The notes: generated by a model from the letters alone, not told the origin. A DNA stretch of 64,000 bases from Bradyrhizobium paxllaeri (GCF_001693515.2 NZ_CP042968.1:2232001-2296000), one strand, 5' to 3'; counted from the stretch's first letter, positions 1-8,745 are shown. A program made the numbers and translations.

Positions 1-1
1 C

Positions 2-139
2 CAACTCGATTTCGGCTTCATCGCCGGCGCCAACATCATTCCGCACGTCCAGATCCTCTGCGACATGCTTCCGGCCGAATTTGAAGCGCTGGAGGCGGCA
101 TACGCACCGCCGCCGAACATGACCAGCGCGGCTGAATAG
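2..139 (+). CDS. C-terminal end of an unidentified protein (5' truncated by the window)
   Basis: An open frame enters from the left edge and ends at a TAG at 137-139, giving 45 residues of C-terminus that finish in a Pro/Ala-rich tail (APPPNMTSAAE). The next gene starts nine bases later on the same strand, so the two are probably co-transcribed. The fragment carries no motif I can assign; the family cannot be named from what is visible. Confidence 0.6.
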   Translation, partial: QLDFGFIAGANIIPHVQILCDMLPAEFEALEAAYAPPPNMTSAAE

Positions 140-148
140 GACGTCGTC

Positions 149-1144
149 ATGATTGAAATGCCGCCGCTGCAGTTCGCCGAGGTGAACGGCATTCGCATGG
201 GCTTCTACGAGGCAGGGCCCGCATCCGACAAGCCGCCGGTCGTCCTCTGCCACGGCTGGCCGGAAATCGCTTTCTCCTGGCGTCACCAGATCAAGGCGCT
301 GAGCGAGGCCGGCATCCGGGTGATCGCGCCGGACCAGCGTGGTTATGGCGCGACCGACCGTCCCGAGCCGGTCGAAGACTACGATATGGAGCACCTGACC
401 GGCGACCTCGTCGGTCTGCTCGACCATCTCAAGATCGACAAGGCGATCTTCGTCGGCCACGACTGGGGCGGCTTCATCGTCTGGCAGATGCCGCTGCGCC
501 ATCTCGATCGCGTTGCCGGCGTGGTCGGCGTCAATACCCCGCACTGGGATCGCGCGCCGGCCGATCCGATCGAGCTGTTTCGAAAGCGTTTCGGCGACAG
601 CATGTATATCGTGCAGTTTCAGGATCCCGCCCGCGAGCCGGACAGGATCTTCGGCAGCCGGGTCGAGCAGACCTTTGACGCGTTCATGCGCAAGCCGGTG
701 GCGCGGCCCCCCGGTACGCCGGAGGAGCAGCCGATTGCCGGCGTCGGTGCATCGGCGCGGCTCAATCTGGCGTTTCCGCAGATGATCGCGAATTACGATG
801 CCAAGCACGATCCGCGCACGCCGATCCTGTCGGCGGAAGAGAAAAAAGTGTTCGTCGACACCTTCACCAGAACCGGCTTCACCGGCGGCATCAACTGGTA
901 TCGCAATTTTTCGCGCAACTGGCAGCGCTCGGAAGGGCTCGACCATACGGTGCGCGTGCCCTCGCTGATGATCATGGCCGAGAATGACGGGGTGCTGCCG
1001 CCCTCGGCGACCGAGGGCATGGAAAAGCTGGTGCCCGATCTCGAGAAGTATCTCGTGCGCGACAGCGGCCATTGGACGCAGCAGGAAAAGCCGGACGAGG
1101 TCAGCAGCAAGCTGATCGAGTGGCGTAAGAAAAGATTTGGTTAG
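149..1144 (+). CDS. Alpha/beta-hydrolase, epoxide hydrolase-like
   Basis: A 331-residue alpha/beta-hydrolase of the soluble epoxide hydrolase/haloalkane dehalogenase branch, which opens epoxides to diols through an aspartyl-ester intermediate. The oxyanion motif HGWPE lies at 35-39, the nucleophile is Asp105 within GHDWGG, the likely charge-relay acid is Asp280 in AENDG, and the catalytic His is His308 in DSGHW. An Asp nucleophile rather than Ser, together with HGxP, favours epoxide hydrolase over esterase. There is no signal peptide, so it is cytosolic. The second ATG at 158 is an alternative start. Being just upstream of a P450 suggests it may process oxygenated lipid or xenobiotic products, but that link is inference. 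Confidence 0.85.
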   Translation: MIEMPPLQFAEVNGIRMGFYEAGPASDKPPVVLCHGWPEIAFSWRHQIKALSEAGIRVIAPDQRGYGATDRPEPVEDYDMEHLTGDLVGLLDHLKIDKAIFVGHDWGGFIVWQMPLRHLDRVAGVVGVNTPHWDRAPADPIELFRKRFGDSMYIVQFQDPAREPDRIFGSRVEQTFDAFMRKPVARPPGTPEEQPIAGVGASARLNLAFPQMIANYDAKHDPRTPILSAEEKKVFVDTFTRTGFTGGINWYRNFSRNWQRSEGLDHTVRVPSLMIMAENDGVLPPSATEGMEKLVPDLEKYLVRDSGHWTQQEKPDEVSSKLIEWRKKRFG

Positions 1145-1160
1145 GTCCCGCATACCAAGA

Positions 1161-1245
1161 CGTCATTGCGAGCGAAGCGAAGCAATCCATCGCTCGGCGA
1201 AAAGAAAGAATGGATTGCTTCGTCGCTGCGCTCCTCGCAATGACG
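1161..1245. repeat. Intergenic palindromic repeat, family A (copy 1)
   Basis: Inverted repeat opening with CGTCATTGCGAGCGAAGC and closing with its complement GCGCTCCTCGCAATGACG; the arms also contain AAGCAATCCAT / ATGGATTGCTT. It fills the gap before the P450 gene and could fold as a long hairpin in RNA. Confidence 0.9.
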
Positions 1246-1272
1246 GTTGAGGCAGGCAGGAGAACTTCGACA

Positions 1273-4200
1273 ATGGCGTCCGGCAATAAACTGAACCCGA
1301 TCCCGCATCCGCCCAAAAAACCCGTCGTCGGCAACATGCTGTCGCTGGATCCCAACGCGCCGGTGCAGCACCTGGTCAAGCTTTCCAAGGAGCTCGGGCC
1401 GATCTTCTGGCTCGACATGATGGGCGCACCGATCGTCATCGCCTCCGGCCATGATCTGGTCGACGAACTTTCCGACGAGAAGCGCTTCGACAAGACCGTG
1501 CGCGGCTCGCTGCGCCGGGTCCGCGCCGTCGGCGGCGACGGGCTGTTCACCGCCGATACCACCGAGCCGAACTGGAGCAAGGCACACAACATCCTGCTGC
1601 AGCCGTTCGGCAATCGTGCGATGCAGTCCTATCACCCGAGCATGGTCGATATCGCCGAGCAGCTCGTCAAGAAATGGGAGCGGCTCAATCCCGACGACGA
1701 AATCGACGTCGTGCAGGACATGACGGCGCTGACGCTCGACACCATTGGTCTCTGCGGCTTCGACTATCGCTTCAACTCGTTCTACCGCCGCGACTATCAC
1801 CCGTTCGTGGAATCGCTGGTGCGCTCGCTCGAGACCATCATGATGACCCGCGGCCTGCCGCTGGAAAATCTCTGGATGCAGAAGCGACGCAAGACGCTGG
1901 CCCAGGATGTCCACTTCATGAACAAGATGGTCGACGAGATCATCGCCGAGCGCCGTGGCAATGCGGAAGCGGCCGAAGGCAAGAAAGACATGCTCGGCGC
2001 CATGATGACCGGCGTCGACCGCTCAACCGGCGAGCAGCTCGACGACGTCAACATCCGCTACCAGATCAACACGTTTCTGATCGCGGGCCACGAGACGACC
2101 AGCGGCCTGTTGTCATGCACGATCTATGCGCTGCTCAAGCATCCGGAAATCCTCAAGAAGGCCTATGAGGAAGTCGACCGGGTGCTCGGGCCCGATATCA
2201 ACGCGAAGCCGACCTATCAGCAGGTCACCCAGCTCACCTACATCACGCAGGTGTTGAAGGAAGCGCTGCGGATGTGGCCGCCGGCACCGGCCTACGGCAT
2301 CACGCCGCTGAACGACGAGACCATCGGCGGCGGCAAATACAAGCTGAAGAAGAACACGTTCATTACGGTCTTGGTAATGGCGCTGCACCGCGACCCCAGC
2401 GTCTGGGGTCCGAACCCGGACGTGTTTGATCCCGAGAATTTCAGCCGCGAGGCCGAAGCCAAGCGCCCCATCAACGCCTGGAAACCGTTCGGCAACGGCC
2501 AGCGCGCGTGTATCGGCCGCGGCTTTGCGATGCATGAGGCGGCGCTGGCGATCGGCATGATCCTGCAACGCTTCAAGCTGATCGACCACCACCGCTACCA
2601 GATGCACCTGAAGGAGACGCTCACCGTCAAGCCGGATGGTTTCAAGATCAAGGTGCGTCCGCGCGCCGACAAGGATCGCGGCGCCTTCGCCGGCCGGGCT
2701 GTCGTTGCGGCGACCGCCTCGAGTACGGCGGCGCCGAAGGCGCGAACCCGCCCCGGGCACAACACGCCGCTGCTCGTGCTTTACGGCTCCAACCTCGGCA
2801 CGGCGGAAGAACTGGCAACACGGGTGGCCGACCTCGCCGAGGTCAACGGTTTCTCGACCCGGCTCGGCGCGCTCGACGATTACATTGGCAAGCTGCCGGA
2901 AGAGGGCGCGCTGATGGTCTTCTGCGCTTCCTACAACGGCGCAGCCCCCGATAACGCCACGCAGTTCGTCAAATGGCTGGACAGCGGCCTGCCGAAGGAT
3001 GCGTTCGCCAAGGTGCGCTATGCCGTGTTCGGCTGCGGCAACAGCGACTGGGCCGCGACCTATCAATCCGTGCCGCGCATCATCGACGAGCAGTTGGCAG
3101 CGCATGGCGCGCGCAGCCTCTATGGCCGCGGGGAGGGCGATGCCCGCAGCGATCTCGACGGCCAGTTCGAAAAATGGTTCGCAGCGGCAGCGCCTGCGGC
3201 GATGAAGGAGCTGGGTGTCGATTCCAGTTTCGCCCGCAGCGCTGACGACGCGCCGCTCTACGCGATCGAGCCGGTGGCGCCGTCCGCCGTCAACACCATC
3301 GTCACCCAGGGCGGCATCGCGCCGATGAAGGTGCTGGTCAATTCCGAGCTGCAGAACAAGGCCGGCGCCAATCCTTCCGACCGCTCGACCCGGCATATCG
3401 AGGTGGAATTGCCGCCCGGCGTCACCTACCGCGTCGGCGACCATCTCAGCGTGGTGCCGCGCAACGATCCGGCGCTGGTGGATTCGGTGGCGCGCCGTTT
3501 CGGCTTCCTGCCGGCCGATCAGGTCAGGCTTCATGTCGCCGAGGGCCGCCGCGCGCAATTGCCGGTCGGCGATGCCGTTTCGGTGGGGCGGCTGCTCACC
3601 GAATTCGTGGAGCTGCAGCAGATCGCGACCCGCAAGCAGATCCAGATCATGTCGGAGCACACGCGCTGCCCCGTCACCAAGCCGAAGCTGCTGGCCTATG
3701 TCGGCGACGACGAGGCGTCCACCGAGCGTTACCGCGCTGATGTCCTCGCCAAGCGCAAATCGGTGTTCGACCTCCTGGAGGAACATCCGGCCTGCGAACT
3801 GCCGTTCCACGGCTATCTCGAAATGCTGTCGCTGCTGGCGCCGCGTTATTACTCGATCTCATCGTCGCCTTCGCTCGATCCTGCGCGCTGCAGCGTCACC
3901 GTCGCCGTGGTGGAAGCGCCGGCGAGTTCGGGGCGCGGCGTCTACAAGGGCGTCTGCTCGAACTATCTCTCCGGCCGCCGCGTCGGCGATACCGTTCATG
4001 CCACCGTGCGCGAGACCAAGGCCGGCTTCCGTCTGCCCGATGATCCTTCGGTGCCTGTGATCATGATCGGCCCCGGCACGGGGCTGGCGCCGTTCCGCGG
4101 CTTCCTGCAGGAGCGCGCGCATCGCAAGGCGCAGGGCGCCAAGCTGGGCCCGGCGATGCTGTTCTTCGGCTGCCGCCATCCCGAACAGGATTTCCTCTAT

Positions 4201-4512
4201 GCGGATGATTTGAAGACGTTCGCCGCCGACGGCACCACCGAGCTGCACACCGCCTTCTCGCGCGCCGACGGACCGAAGACCTATGTTCAGCATCAGATAG
4301 CCGCGCAGAAGGACCGCGTCTGGAACCTGATCGAGCAGGGCGCGATCGTCTATGTCTGCGGCGATGGCGGCAAGATGGAGCCTGACGTCAAGGCCGCGCT
4401 GGTTGATATCTATCGCGAAAAGTCCGGCGCGGATGCCGAGGCCGGCTTGCGCTGGATCGACGATCTCGGCACGAAGAACCGCTACGTGCTGGACGTGTGG
4501 GCGGGCGGATGA
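1273..4512 (+). CDS. Self-sufficient cytochrome P450:NADPH reductase fusion (CYP102/P450-BM3 type)
   Basis: A 1079-residue single-chain monooxygenase. Residues 1 to about 470 form the heme domain: I-helix AGHETT at 271-276 and the heme-ligand loop FGNGQRACIGRG with Cys413. A short Ala-rich linker leads to a flavodoxin-like FMN domain starting at YGSNLGTA (504-511), an FAD domain with PRYYSIS (857-863), and an NADPH domain with GPGTG (933-937). The C-terminus DVWAGG retains the aromatic residue (Trp1076) that stacks on flavin in BM3-type reductases. Family members hydroxylate fatty acids near the omega end using NADPH and O2. I chose ATG 1273 because AGGAG lies at 1258-1262; an in-frame ATG at 1210 sits inside the repeat and would add 21 meaningless residues. 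The exact substrate is unknown. Confidence 0.95.
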   Translation: MASGNKLNPIPHPPKKPVVGNMLSLDPNAPVQHLVKLSKELGPIFWLDMMGAPIVIASGHDLVDELSDEKRFDKTVRGSLRRVRAVGGDGLFTADTTEPNWSKAHNILLQPFGNRAMQSYHPSMVDIAEQLVKKWERLNPDDEIDVVQDMTALTLDTIGLCGFDYRFNSFYRRDYHPFVESLVRSLETIMMTRGLPLENLWMQKRRKTLAQDVHFMNKMVDEIIAERRGNAEAAEGKKDMLGAMMTGVDRSTGEQLDDVNIRYQINTFLIAGHETTSGLLSCTIYALLKHPEILKKAYEEVDRVLGPDINAKPTYQQVTQLTYITQVLKEALRMWPPAPAYGITPLNDETIGGGKYKLKKNTFITVLVMALHRDPSVWGPNPDVFDPENFSREAEAKRPINAWKPFGNGQRACIGRGFAMHEAALAIGMILQRFKLIDHHRYQMHLKETLTVKPDGFKIKVRPRADKDRGAFAGRAVVAATASSTAAPKARTRPGHNTPLLVLYGSNLGTAEELATRVADLAEVNGFSTRLGALDDYIGKLPEEGALMVFCASYNGAAPDNATQFVKWLDSGLPKDAFAKVRYAVFGCGNSDWAATYQSVPRIIDEQLAAHGARSLYGRGEGDARSDLDGQFEKWFAAAAPAAMKELGVDSSFARSADDAPLYAIEPVAPSAVNTIVTQGGIAPMKVLVNSELQNKAGANPSDRSTRHIEVELPPGVTYRVGDHLSVVPRNDPALVDSVARRFGFLPADQVRLHVAEGRRAQLPVGDAVSVGRLLTEFVELQQIATRKQIQIMSEHTRCPVTKPKLLAYVGDDEASTERYRADVLAKRKSVFDLLEEHPACELPFHGYLEMLSLLAPRYYSISSSPSLDPARCSVTVAVVEAPASSGRGVYKGVCSNYLSGRRVGDTVHATVRETKAGFRLPDDPSVPVIMIGPGTGLAPFRGFLQERAHRKAQGAKLGPAMLFFGCRHPEQDFLYADDLKTFAADGTTELHTAFSRADGPKTYVQHQIAAQKDRVWNLIEQGAIVYVCGDGGKMEPDVKAALVDIYREKSGADAEAGLRWIDDLGTKNRYVLDVWAGG

Positions 4513-4514
4513 AT

Positions 4515-4607
4515 CGTAGGGTGGGCAAAGCGAAGCGTGCCCACCATCACTTGCACCAGACGACAGAATGGTGGGCACGGCGCTTGCGCGCCTTTGCCCA
4601 CCCTACG
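4515..4607. repeat. Intergenic palindromic repeat, family B (copy 1)
   Basis: Inverted repeat with outer arms CGTAGGGTGGGCAAAG and CTTTGCCCACCCTACG (the inner side carries GCGTGCCCACCAT / ATGGTGGGCACGGCGC). It directly follows the P450 stop codon and could act as a 3' stabilising hairpin. Confidence 0.9.
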
Positions 4608-4632
4608 GCTCTGCTCATGCTAAAAGCCCCGC

Positions 4633-5307
4633 ATGATTCCCTGGGAAAAAATCGACACCGCCCGCATTCCCGGCACCGACGACGAACTCCGCCTGATGCG
4701 CCGCGGCAAGGAGTTTTCCATCAAGCTCGGCTCCAACGAACTGATGAACAGCCGCCTGTCGGGCTCGGAGGAGGCGCTCGCCACGCTCGCGGCGAAGAAG
4801 ATCGAGAAAGTCGCCAGTCCGCGGGTGCTCATCGGCGGATTGGGCATGGGCTTTACGCTGCGTGCCGCGCTTGCCGTGTTCGGAGCCAAGGCGCAGATCG
4901 TGCAGGCCGAGCTTGTTCCGGCGGTCGTTGCGTGGGCCCGAGGTCCGATGCTGGACATTTTCGGCGACAGCCTCGCCGATCCCCGCGTGAACATTCGGGA
5001 GGGCGATGTCGCCGAGATCATCCGATCGCATCGCGGCGCGTTCGACGCCATTTTGCTCGATGTCGACAACGGCCCCGAAGGGCTGACCCGCAAAGCCAAT
5101 GATGCGCTCTACGATTCAACCGGGCTGAACGCAACGCGCGCGGCGCTGCGGCCGGGCGGCGTGCTGGCGGTGTGGTCTTCGGGGCCTAACGCGGCATTCG
5201 CAAAGCGCTTACGCAGCGCACGCTTCGACGTCAACGAAGTCAACATCCGCGCCACCGGCAAAGGCCGCGGCGTGCGTCACATCATCTGGATCGCGACGAA
5301 AAGTTAG
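4633..5307 (+). CDS. Spermidine synthase-like SAM-fold protein
   Basis: A 224-residue cytosolic protein with the Rossmann-type core of spermidine synthases/SAM methyltransferases: glycine loop IGGLGMG at 67-73, an acidic residue after strand 2 (Glu93), and LLDVDNGPEG at 141-150. It lacks the N-terminal beta domain of true SpeE enzymes (usually about 280-300 residues), so polyamine synthesis is not assured; short relatives are annotated only as spermidine synthase-like. It stands alone between two family B repeats, so it is probably its own transcription unit. The start ATG has only a weak ribosome-binding site. Confidence 0.75.
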   Translation: MIPWEKIDTARIPGTDDELRLMRRGKEFSIKLGSNELMNSRLSGSEEALATLAAKKIEKVASPRVLIGGLGMGFTLRAALAVFGAKAQIVQAELVPAVVAWARGPMLDIFGDSLADPRVNIREGDVAEIIRSHRGAFDAILLDVDNGPEGLTRKANDALYDSTGLNATRAALRPGGVLAVWSSGPNAAFAKRLRSARFDVNEVNIRATGKGRGVRHIIWIATKS

Positions 5308-5311
5308 AAAG

Positions 5312-5439
5312 GTAGGGTGGGCAAAGCCAACGGGTCGCGCGAATGCGCGCCCGATGACAGGCTCCGCGTGCCCACCACTTCCACTGATTGTTCGGATGCA
5401 TGGTGGGCACGGCGCAAGTGCGCCTTTGCCCACTCTACG
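5312..5439. repeat. Intergenic palindromic repeat, family B (copy 2)
   Basis: Same outer arms as the copy at 4515 (GTAGGGTGGGCAAAGC ... GCCTTTGCCCACTCTACGG), with a longer, partly diverged centre. It lies between two convergent genes and may serve as a bidirectional hairpin. Confidence 0.85.
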
Positions 5440-5450
5440 GCCGTAGTGGC

Positions 5451-6365
5451 TTACGCCGCCTTCGCTGCCGCACCGTGCGCGTGCTCGGCGATCGCGTCGA
5501 TGATCTGCGGCCACATCGGGATCGGCAGCGCGTGCCCCATGCCTTCGATCATCAGGAGCTTTGCCCCGGGGATCGATGCCGCCGTGTCCTTGCCGCCTTC
5601 GGGCCGCACCAGCGGATCGACGGTGCCATGGATGACCAGCGTCGGCGTCTTCACCTGGGCGAGGCGCTCCTTGCGGCTGCCGGAGGCGAGCACCGCCCGC
5701 AACTGCCGGCCGACGCCGGCCGGGTTGAGGCCGCGCTCATAGGTGCGGGCGGCGCGCGCCGGATCGAGCGCCTCGTCTTCAGGGAAGGAGCCGACGCGCA
5801 GCACTTTCCAGGTCTTGGCGAAGCGCGCGAAATATTCCTCTTTCGATGCCGGCGGCGGCGCCATCAGCACGGCGGCAGCCTCGCGCGTCGGCGGCGGAAT
5901 CTTGGGGTTGCCCGTGGTGGACATGATCGAGGTCAGCGAACGCGCCCGCTGCGGAAACGACAGCGCGACCTCCTGCGCGATCATGCCGCCCATCGAGGCG
6001 CCGACGAGGTGCGCCGACTGGATGCCGAGCGCGTCCATCAGGCCGACCGTGTCCTTGGCCATGTCGATCAGTCTGTAGGTCGAGGCCACCGGGATCTTCA
6101 GGAAGCGCTGCTTCAGGAGTTCGAACGGCGTCAGCCGCTTGCCGCCAGTAAAATGCGAGGATTTGCCGATGTCGCGGTTGTCGAAGCGGATGACGCGAAA
6201 GCCGCGCGCGGCGAGCTGGCGGCAGAAATCGTCATCCCAATGGATCATCTGGGCGCCGAGGCCCATGATCAAGAACAGGGGTTCCGCGGCCGGATCGCCG
6301 AAGATCTCGTAGCAGATGTCGATGCCATTGGCGTGGGCGATCTGTGGCGGCTGATGGGCGAGCAT
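5451..6365 (-). CDS. Alpha/beta-hydrolase (esterase-like)
   Basis: A 304-residue alpha/beta-hydrolase. The nucleophile elbow is GASMGG with Ser124; DNRDIGKS near 62-69 is typical of the methylesterase/proline-iminopeptidase-like group; the C-terminal HGTVDP and GMGHALP motifs supply the Asp and His of the triad. There is no export signal. It is transcribed away from the PHA synthase genes and shares the upstream gap with them. The substrate cannot be told from sequence; a PHA-related role is possible from location only. Confidence 0.8.
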   Translation of the reverse strand: MLAHQPPQIAHANGIDICYEIFGDPAAEPLFLIMGLGAQMIHWDDDFCRQLAARGFRVIRFDNRDIGKSSHFTGGKRLTPFELLKQRFLKIPVASTYRLIDMAKDTVGLMDALGIQSAHLVGASMGGMIAQEVALSFPQRARSLTSIMSTTGNPKIPPPTREAAAVLMAPPPASKEEYFARFAKTWKVLRVGSFPEDEALDPARAARTYERGLNPAGVGRQLRAVLASGSRKERLAQVKTPTLVIHGTVDPLVRPEGGKDTAASIPGAKLLMIEGMGHALPIPMWPQIIDAIAEHAHGAAAKAA

Positions 6366-6531
6366 CGTGTTTGTCTTCCCCTCAAGTGATACCGTGTTGA
6401 GTAACTATGGCACGGTTTCCCGCACCGCAGAAGGCTTGGCAGCGGTTGACCGCCCCGTTGCAACGGTGTGGTATGGGCCAAATACAAACGAAGCGTGGCA
6501 AGCGCTCGTAACCGTGAGGGAGAGGGCGCCT

Positions 6532-6912
6532 ATGGCCGACAAAGGCAACGATCCTGCCGTGATCTGGCAGACCATGATCGGGGAGATGGAAAAGGGGTTC
6601 AACTCCTTTGCCAACCAGGCGATGACGTCGCCGGAATTTTCCAAGGTGATGAATCAGGTCGGCGGCGCGACGGCGGGCGCGCAGAAGCAGCTCGGCGAGC
6701 TGATGGAGAAATATCTGCTGGCGATGAATTTGCCGAGCCGGGCGCAGATGGTCGGCATGGCCGAACGCATCCAGGCGATCGAGGGCCAGCTCAACGAGAT
6801 CAAGGCGCTGCTGCAGCAGGTGCATCATAATTCGCTGGCGCCCGAGAGCGGTTTTGGCACGCCGCGGCCGCCGCGCACCAAGCGTCCGCCATCGGAGGGA
6901 GAGCAAAAATGA
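6532..6912 (+). CDS. Short PhaE-like partner of class III PHA synthase
   Basis: A 126-residue predominantly helical protein starting at ATG 6532 behind GGGAGAGG. The segment around 61-96, with YLLAMNLPSRAQ followed by a heptad-like RIQAIEGQLNEIKALL helix, matches the C-terminal part of PhaE/PhaR subunits that activate PHA synthase. Full PhaE is about 350 residues, so this is a minimal version containing little beyond that conserved end, followed by a basic Pro-rich tail. Its stop codon overlaps the start of phaC by four bases, implying translational coupling. The role as synthase activator is inferred from this similarity and context. An in-frame upstream extension to 6367 is unlikely because it overlaps the divergent promoter region. 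Confidence 0.7.
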   Translation: MADKGNDPAVIWQTMIGEMEKGFNSFANQAMTSPEFSKVMNQVGGATAGAQKQLGELMEKYLLAMNLPSRAQMVGMAERIQAIEGQLNEIKALLQQVHHNSLAPESGFGTPRPPRTKRPPSEGEQK

Positions 6913-7991
6913 ACGCTCCCACCGGTCTCGATTTCGCCTCCATCTCGGAGCGGGTCCAGTCCGAGGTGCAGCGCGCGATCCAGCGCAGCATCAAGGGCGT
7001 CGAATATTTTTCCTCGTCCGGTCCTTCGCTCGGCTCGACGCCAAAGGACATCCTGGCCGTCCGCGGCACCATGAACCTCTACCACTACCGGCCGGTTGCG
7101 GATGAAATCTACCGCGTGCCGATCCTGATCGTGATGGCCACCACCAACCGCGGCTACATCCTCGACATGGTGCCGGGCCAGAGCTTCATCGAGTTTCTCC
7201 TGAAGCGCGGCTACGACGTCTACATGCTGGACTGGACCGCGCCGAAGCCGGAAGAGAAATCCCTGCGGATGGAGGACTACGTCCTCGACTTCATTCCGGA
7301 CTGCATTCGCCGCGTGCAGCAGGATTCCGGCGAAAAGGACGTCAGCATCATCGGCTATTGCTTCGGCGGCGTGCTGTCGCTTCTGTATGGCTCGATCTTC
7401 CACGACGGGCCGATGAAGAATCTGATCTGCTTCACCACGCCGATCGACTTCCGCGAGATGAAGCTGTTCTCGAACTTCTCCGACCGCCGCTATTTCGATG
7501 TCGACCGCCTGATCGACACCACCGGCAACATGCCGCCCGAACTGATCCTGCAGTCGTTCGAGATGCTGCGGCCTGGCTCGCGCGTCGCGAGCCAGGTACA
7601 GCTCTGGGACAACATCTGGAATGACGAATACGTCAAAGCCTACCGGATGATGGATCGCTGGGGCACCGACACCTTGCCGCTGGCCGGCGAGTACTTTCGC
7701 GCCATCACCAAGGACCTGATGTGGGACAACAAGCTCTACAACGACACCATGACGGTCGGCGGGCGCGAGGCGAAGCTTGCGAACATCAAGGTTCCGATCC
7801 TGCATGCGGTCGCCGAGCACGATCACATCGTGCCCTATGACGCCGCAAAGCATCTGATCGCCAAGATCGGCTCATCGGACAAGGAAGAGGTGGTGCTGAA
7901 GGGCGGTCACGTCAGCGTCGTCGCCGGCGCCAACGCCATCAAGCGGCTGTGGCCGAAACTGGATTCCTGGCTAGGTAAGAGATCAACATGA
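6909..7991 (+). CDS. phaC: Class III poly(3-hydroxyalkanoate) synthase, PhaC subunit
   Basis: A 360-residue polymerase that joins hydroxyacyl-CoA units into polyester granules. The lipase-like box is GYCFGG with the nucleophile Cys151; the general base pair is Asp305 (EHDHIVP) and His334 (GGHVSV). The spacing matches the Cys149-Asp302-His331 triad known for the Allochromatium class III enzyme, and the length also fits class III rather than class I (about 570-600). It starts on ATGA overlapping the PhaE-like gene and ends on ATGA overlapping the acetyltransferase, so the three genes form a tight operon. Start ATG 6909 is preceded by GGAGGGAG. Confidence 0.92.
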   Translation: MNAPTGLDFASISERVQSEVQRAIQRSIKGVEYFSSSGPSLGSTPKDILAVRGTMNLYHYRPVADEIYRVPILIVMATTNRGYILDMVPGQSFIEFLLKRGYDVYMLDWTAPKPEEKSLRMEDYVLDFIPDCIRRVQQDSGEKDVSIIGYCFGGVLSLLYGSIFHDGPMKNLICFTTPIDFREMKLFSNFSDRRYFDVDRLIDTTGNMPPELILQSFEMLRPGSRVASQVQLWDNIWNDEYVKAYRMMDRWGTDTLPLAGEYFRAITKDLMWDNKLYNDTMTVGGREAKLANIKVPILHAVAEHDHIVPYDAAKHLIAKIGSSDKEEVVLKGGHVSVVAGANAIKRLWPKLDSWLGKRST

Positions 7992-8581
7992 GCGAGACAC
8001 GTTCCTATCCCCGCCACGTCAAGACCGACGGGGGCGACATCGAATTTCGACTGATGGCCCGCGCCGACGAGCCCGCGGTGCTGGCGTTTGCGCAAAAGCT
8101 GCCGACGCATGATCTGCTGTTCCTGCCGCGCAATATCAGCCAGCCAAAGGTGCTGTCGGCCTGGGTCAACGAGATCGAGCGCGGCGCCATCACGAGCCTG
8201 CTGGCGGTGAAGGATGGAACGGTGGTCGGCTGCGGCACGCTAGTTTGCGACCCGCATTCCTGGTCGCCCCATGTCGGCGGCATCCGGATGGTGGTGTCGC
8301 TGGATGTCCGCGGGCAGGGGGTCGGCCGGGCGCTCTCCCAGGAGACCTTTGCGCTGGCGCTTGGGGCCGGGCTGGAAAGGCTGACGGTACAGATGACGGT
8401 CGACCAGCAGGCGGCGATCGCCCTGTTCGAGAGCCTGGGCTTCAAGGCCGAGGCCCTGCTGCGGGACCACGTCCGGGACGTCGACGGCAAGAAGCACGAC
8501 ATCGTCGTGCTCGGGCACAATGTGGCGCAGGTCCGGGCACAGCTCGAGGCCTATGGGGTCCCCGGGGCGGTCCAGCACTAG
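7988..8581 (+). CDS. GNAT family N-acetyltransferase
   Basis: A 197-residue protein with a GNAT core: the acetyl-CoA pyrophosphate loop is VRGQGVGRAL near 108-117, preceded by the beta-strand pair VGGIRMVVSLD and followed by ALFESLGFKAEA. Its first codon overlaps the phaC stop (ATGA), so it is translated with the PHA synthase. GNATs acetylate amines on proteins, small molecules or antibiotics; this one has no diagnostic acceptor motif. Linkage to a PHA synthase operon may point to a granule-associated or regulatory acetylation, but this is speculative. Confidence 0.85.
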   Translation: MSETRSYPRHVKTDGGDIEFRLMARADEPAVLAFAQKLPTHDLLFLPRNISQPKVLSAWVNEIERGAITSLLAVKDGTVVGCGTLVCDPHSWSPHVGGIRMVVSLDVRGQGVGRALSQETFALALGAGLERLTVQMTVDQQAAIALFESLGFKAEALLRDHVRDVDGKKHDIVVLGHNVAQVRAQLEAYGVPGAVQH

Positions 8582-8729
8582 GCGTCAGAGCCCGAACAAA
8601 AACTCGCAAAACAACCCCATGCAAAGTAGGCCGGGGCGGGCCCGGCATTAGACTAAAGTGGAGCTTTTGCCGGTTCGCTCGGCAAAGCGCTCATTTGGCG
8701 GGCTCCTCACGATTTCGTGATGTCGCGAT

Positions 8730-8745
8730 GCAACATTGATGTTGC
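8730..8745. promoter_or_regulatory. Perfect 7-2-7 palindrome in the phasin promoter region
   Basis: GCAACAT-TG-ATGTTGC is a perfect inverted repeat about 95 bases before the phasin start codon. The next bases (GGCGCA) extend a TGC/GCA-rich tract. PHA granule regulators of the PhaR type in alphaproteobacteria bind TGC/GCA-rich inverted sequences at phasin promoters, so this is a candidate operator; the assignment is inferential. Confidence 0.45.

Noticed and set aside
2113-3810. Long minus-strand open frame inside the P450 gene
   Set aside because: High-GC shadow of the well-supported plus-strand fusion gene; it has no recognisable domain and low-complexity, Arg/His/Gln-rich composition.
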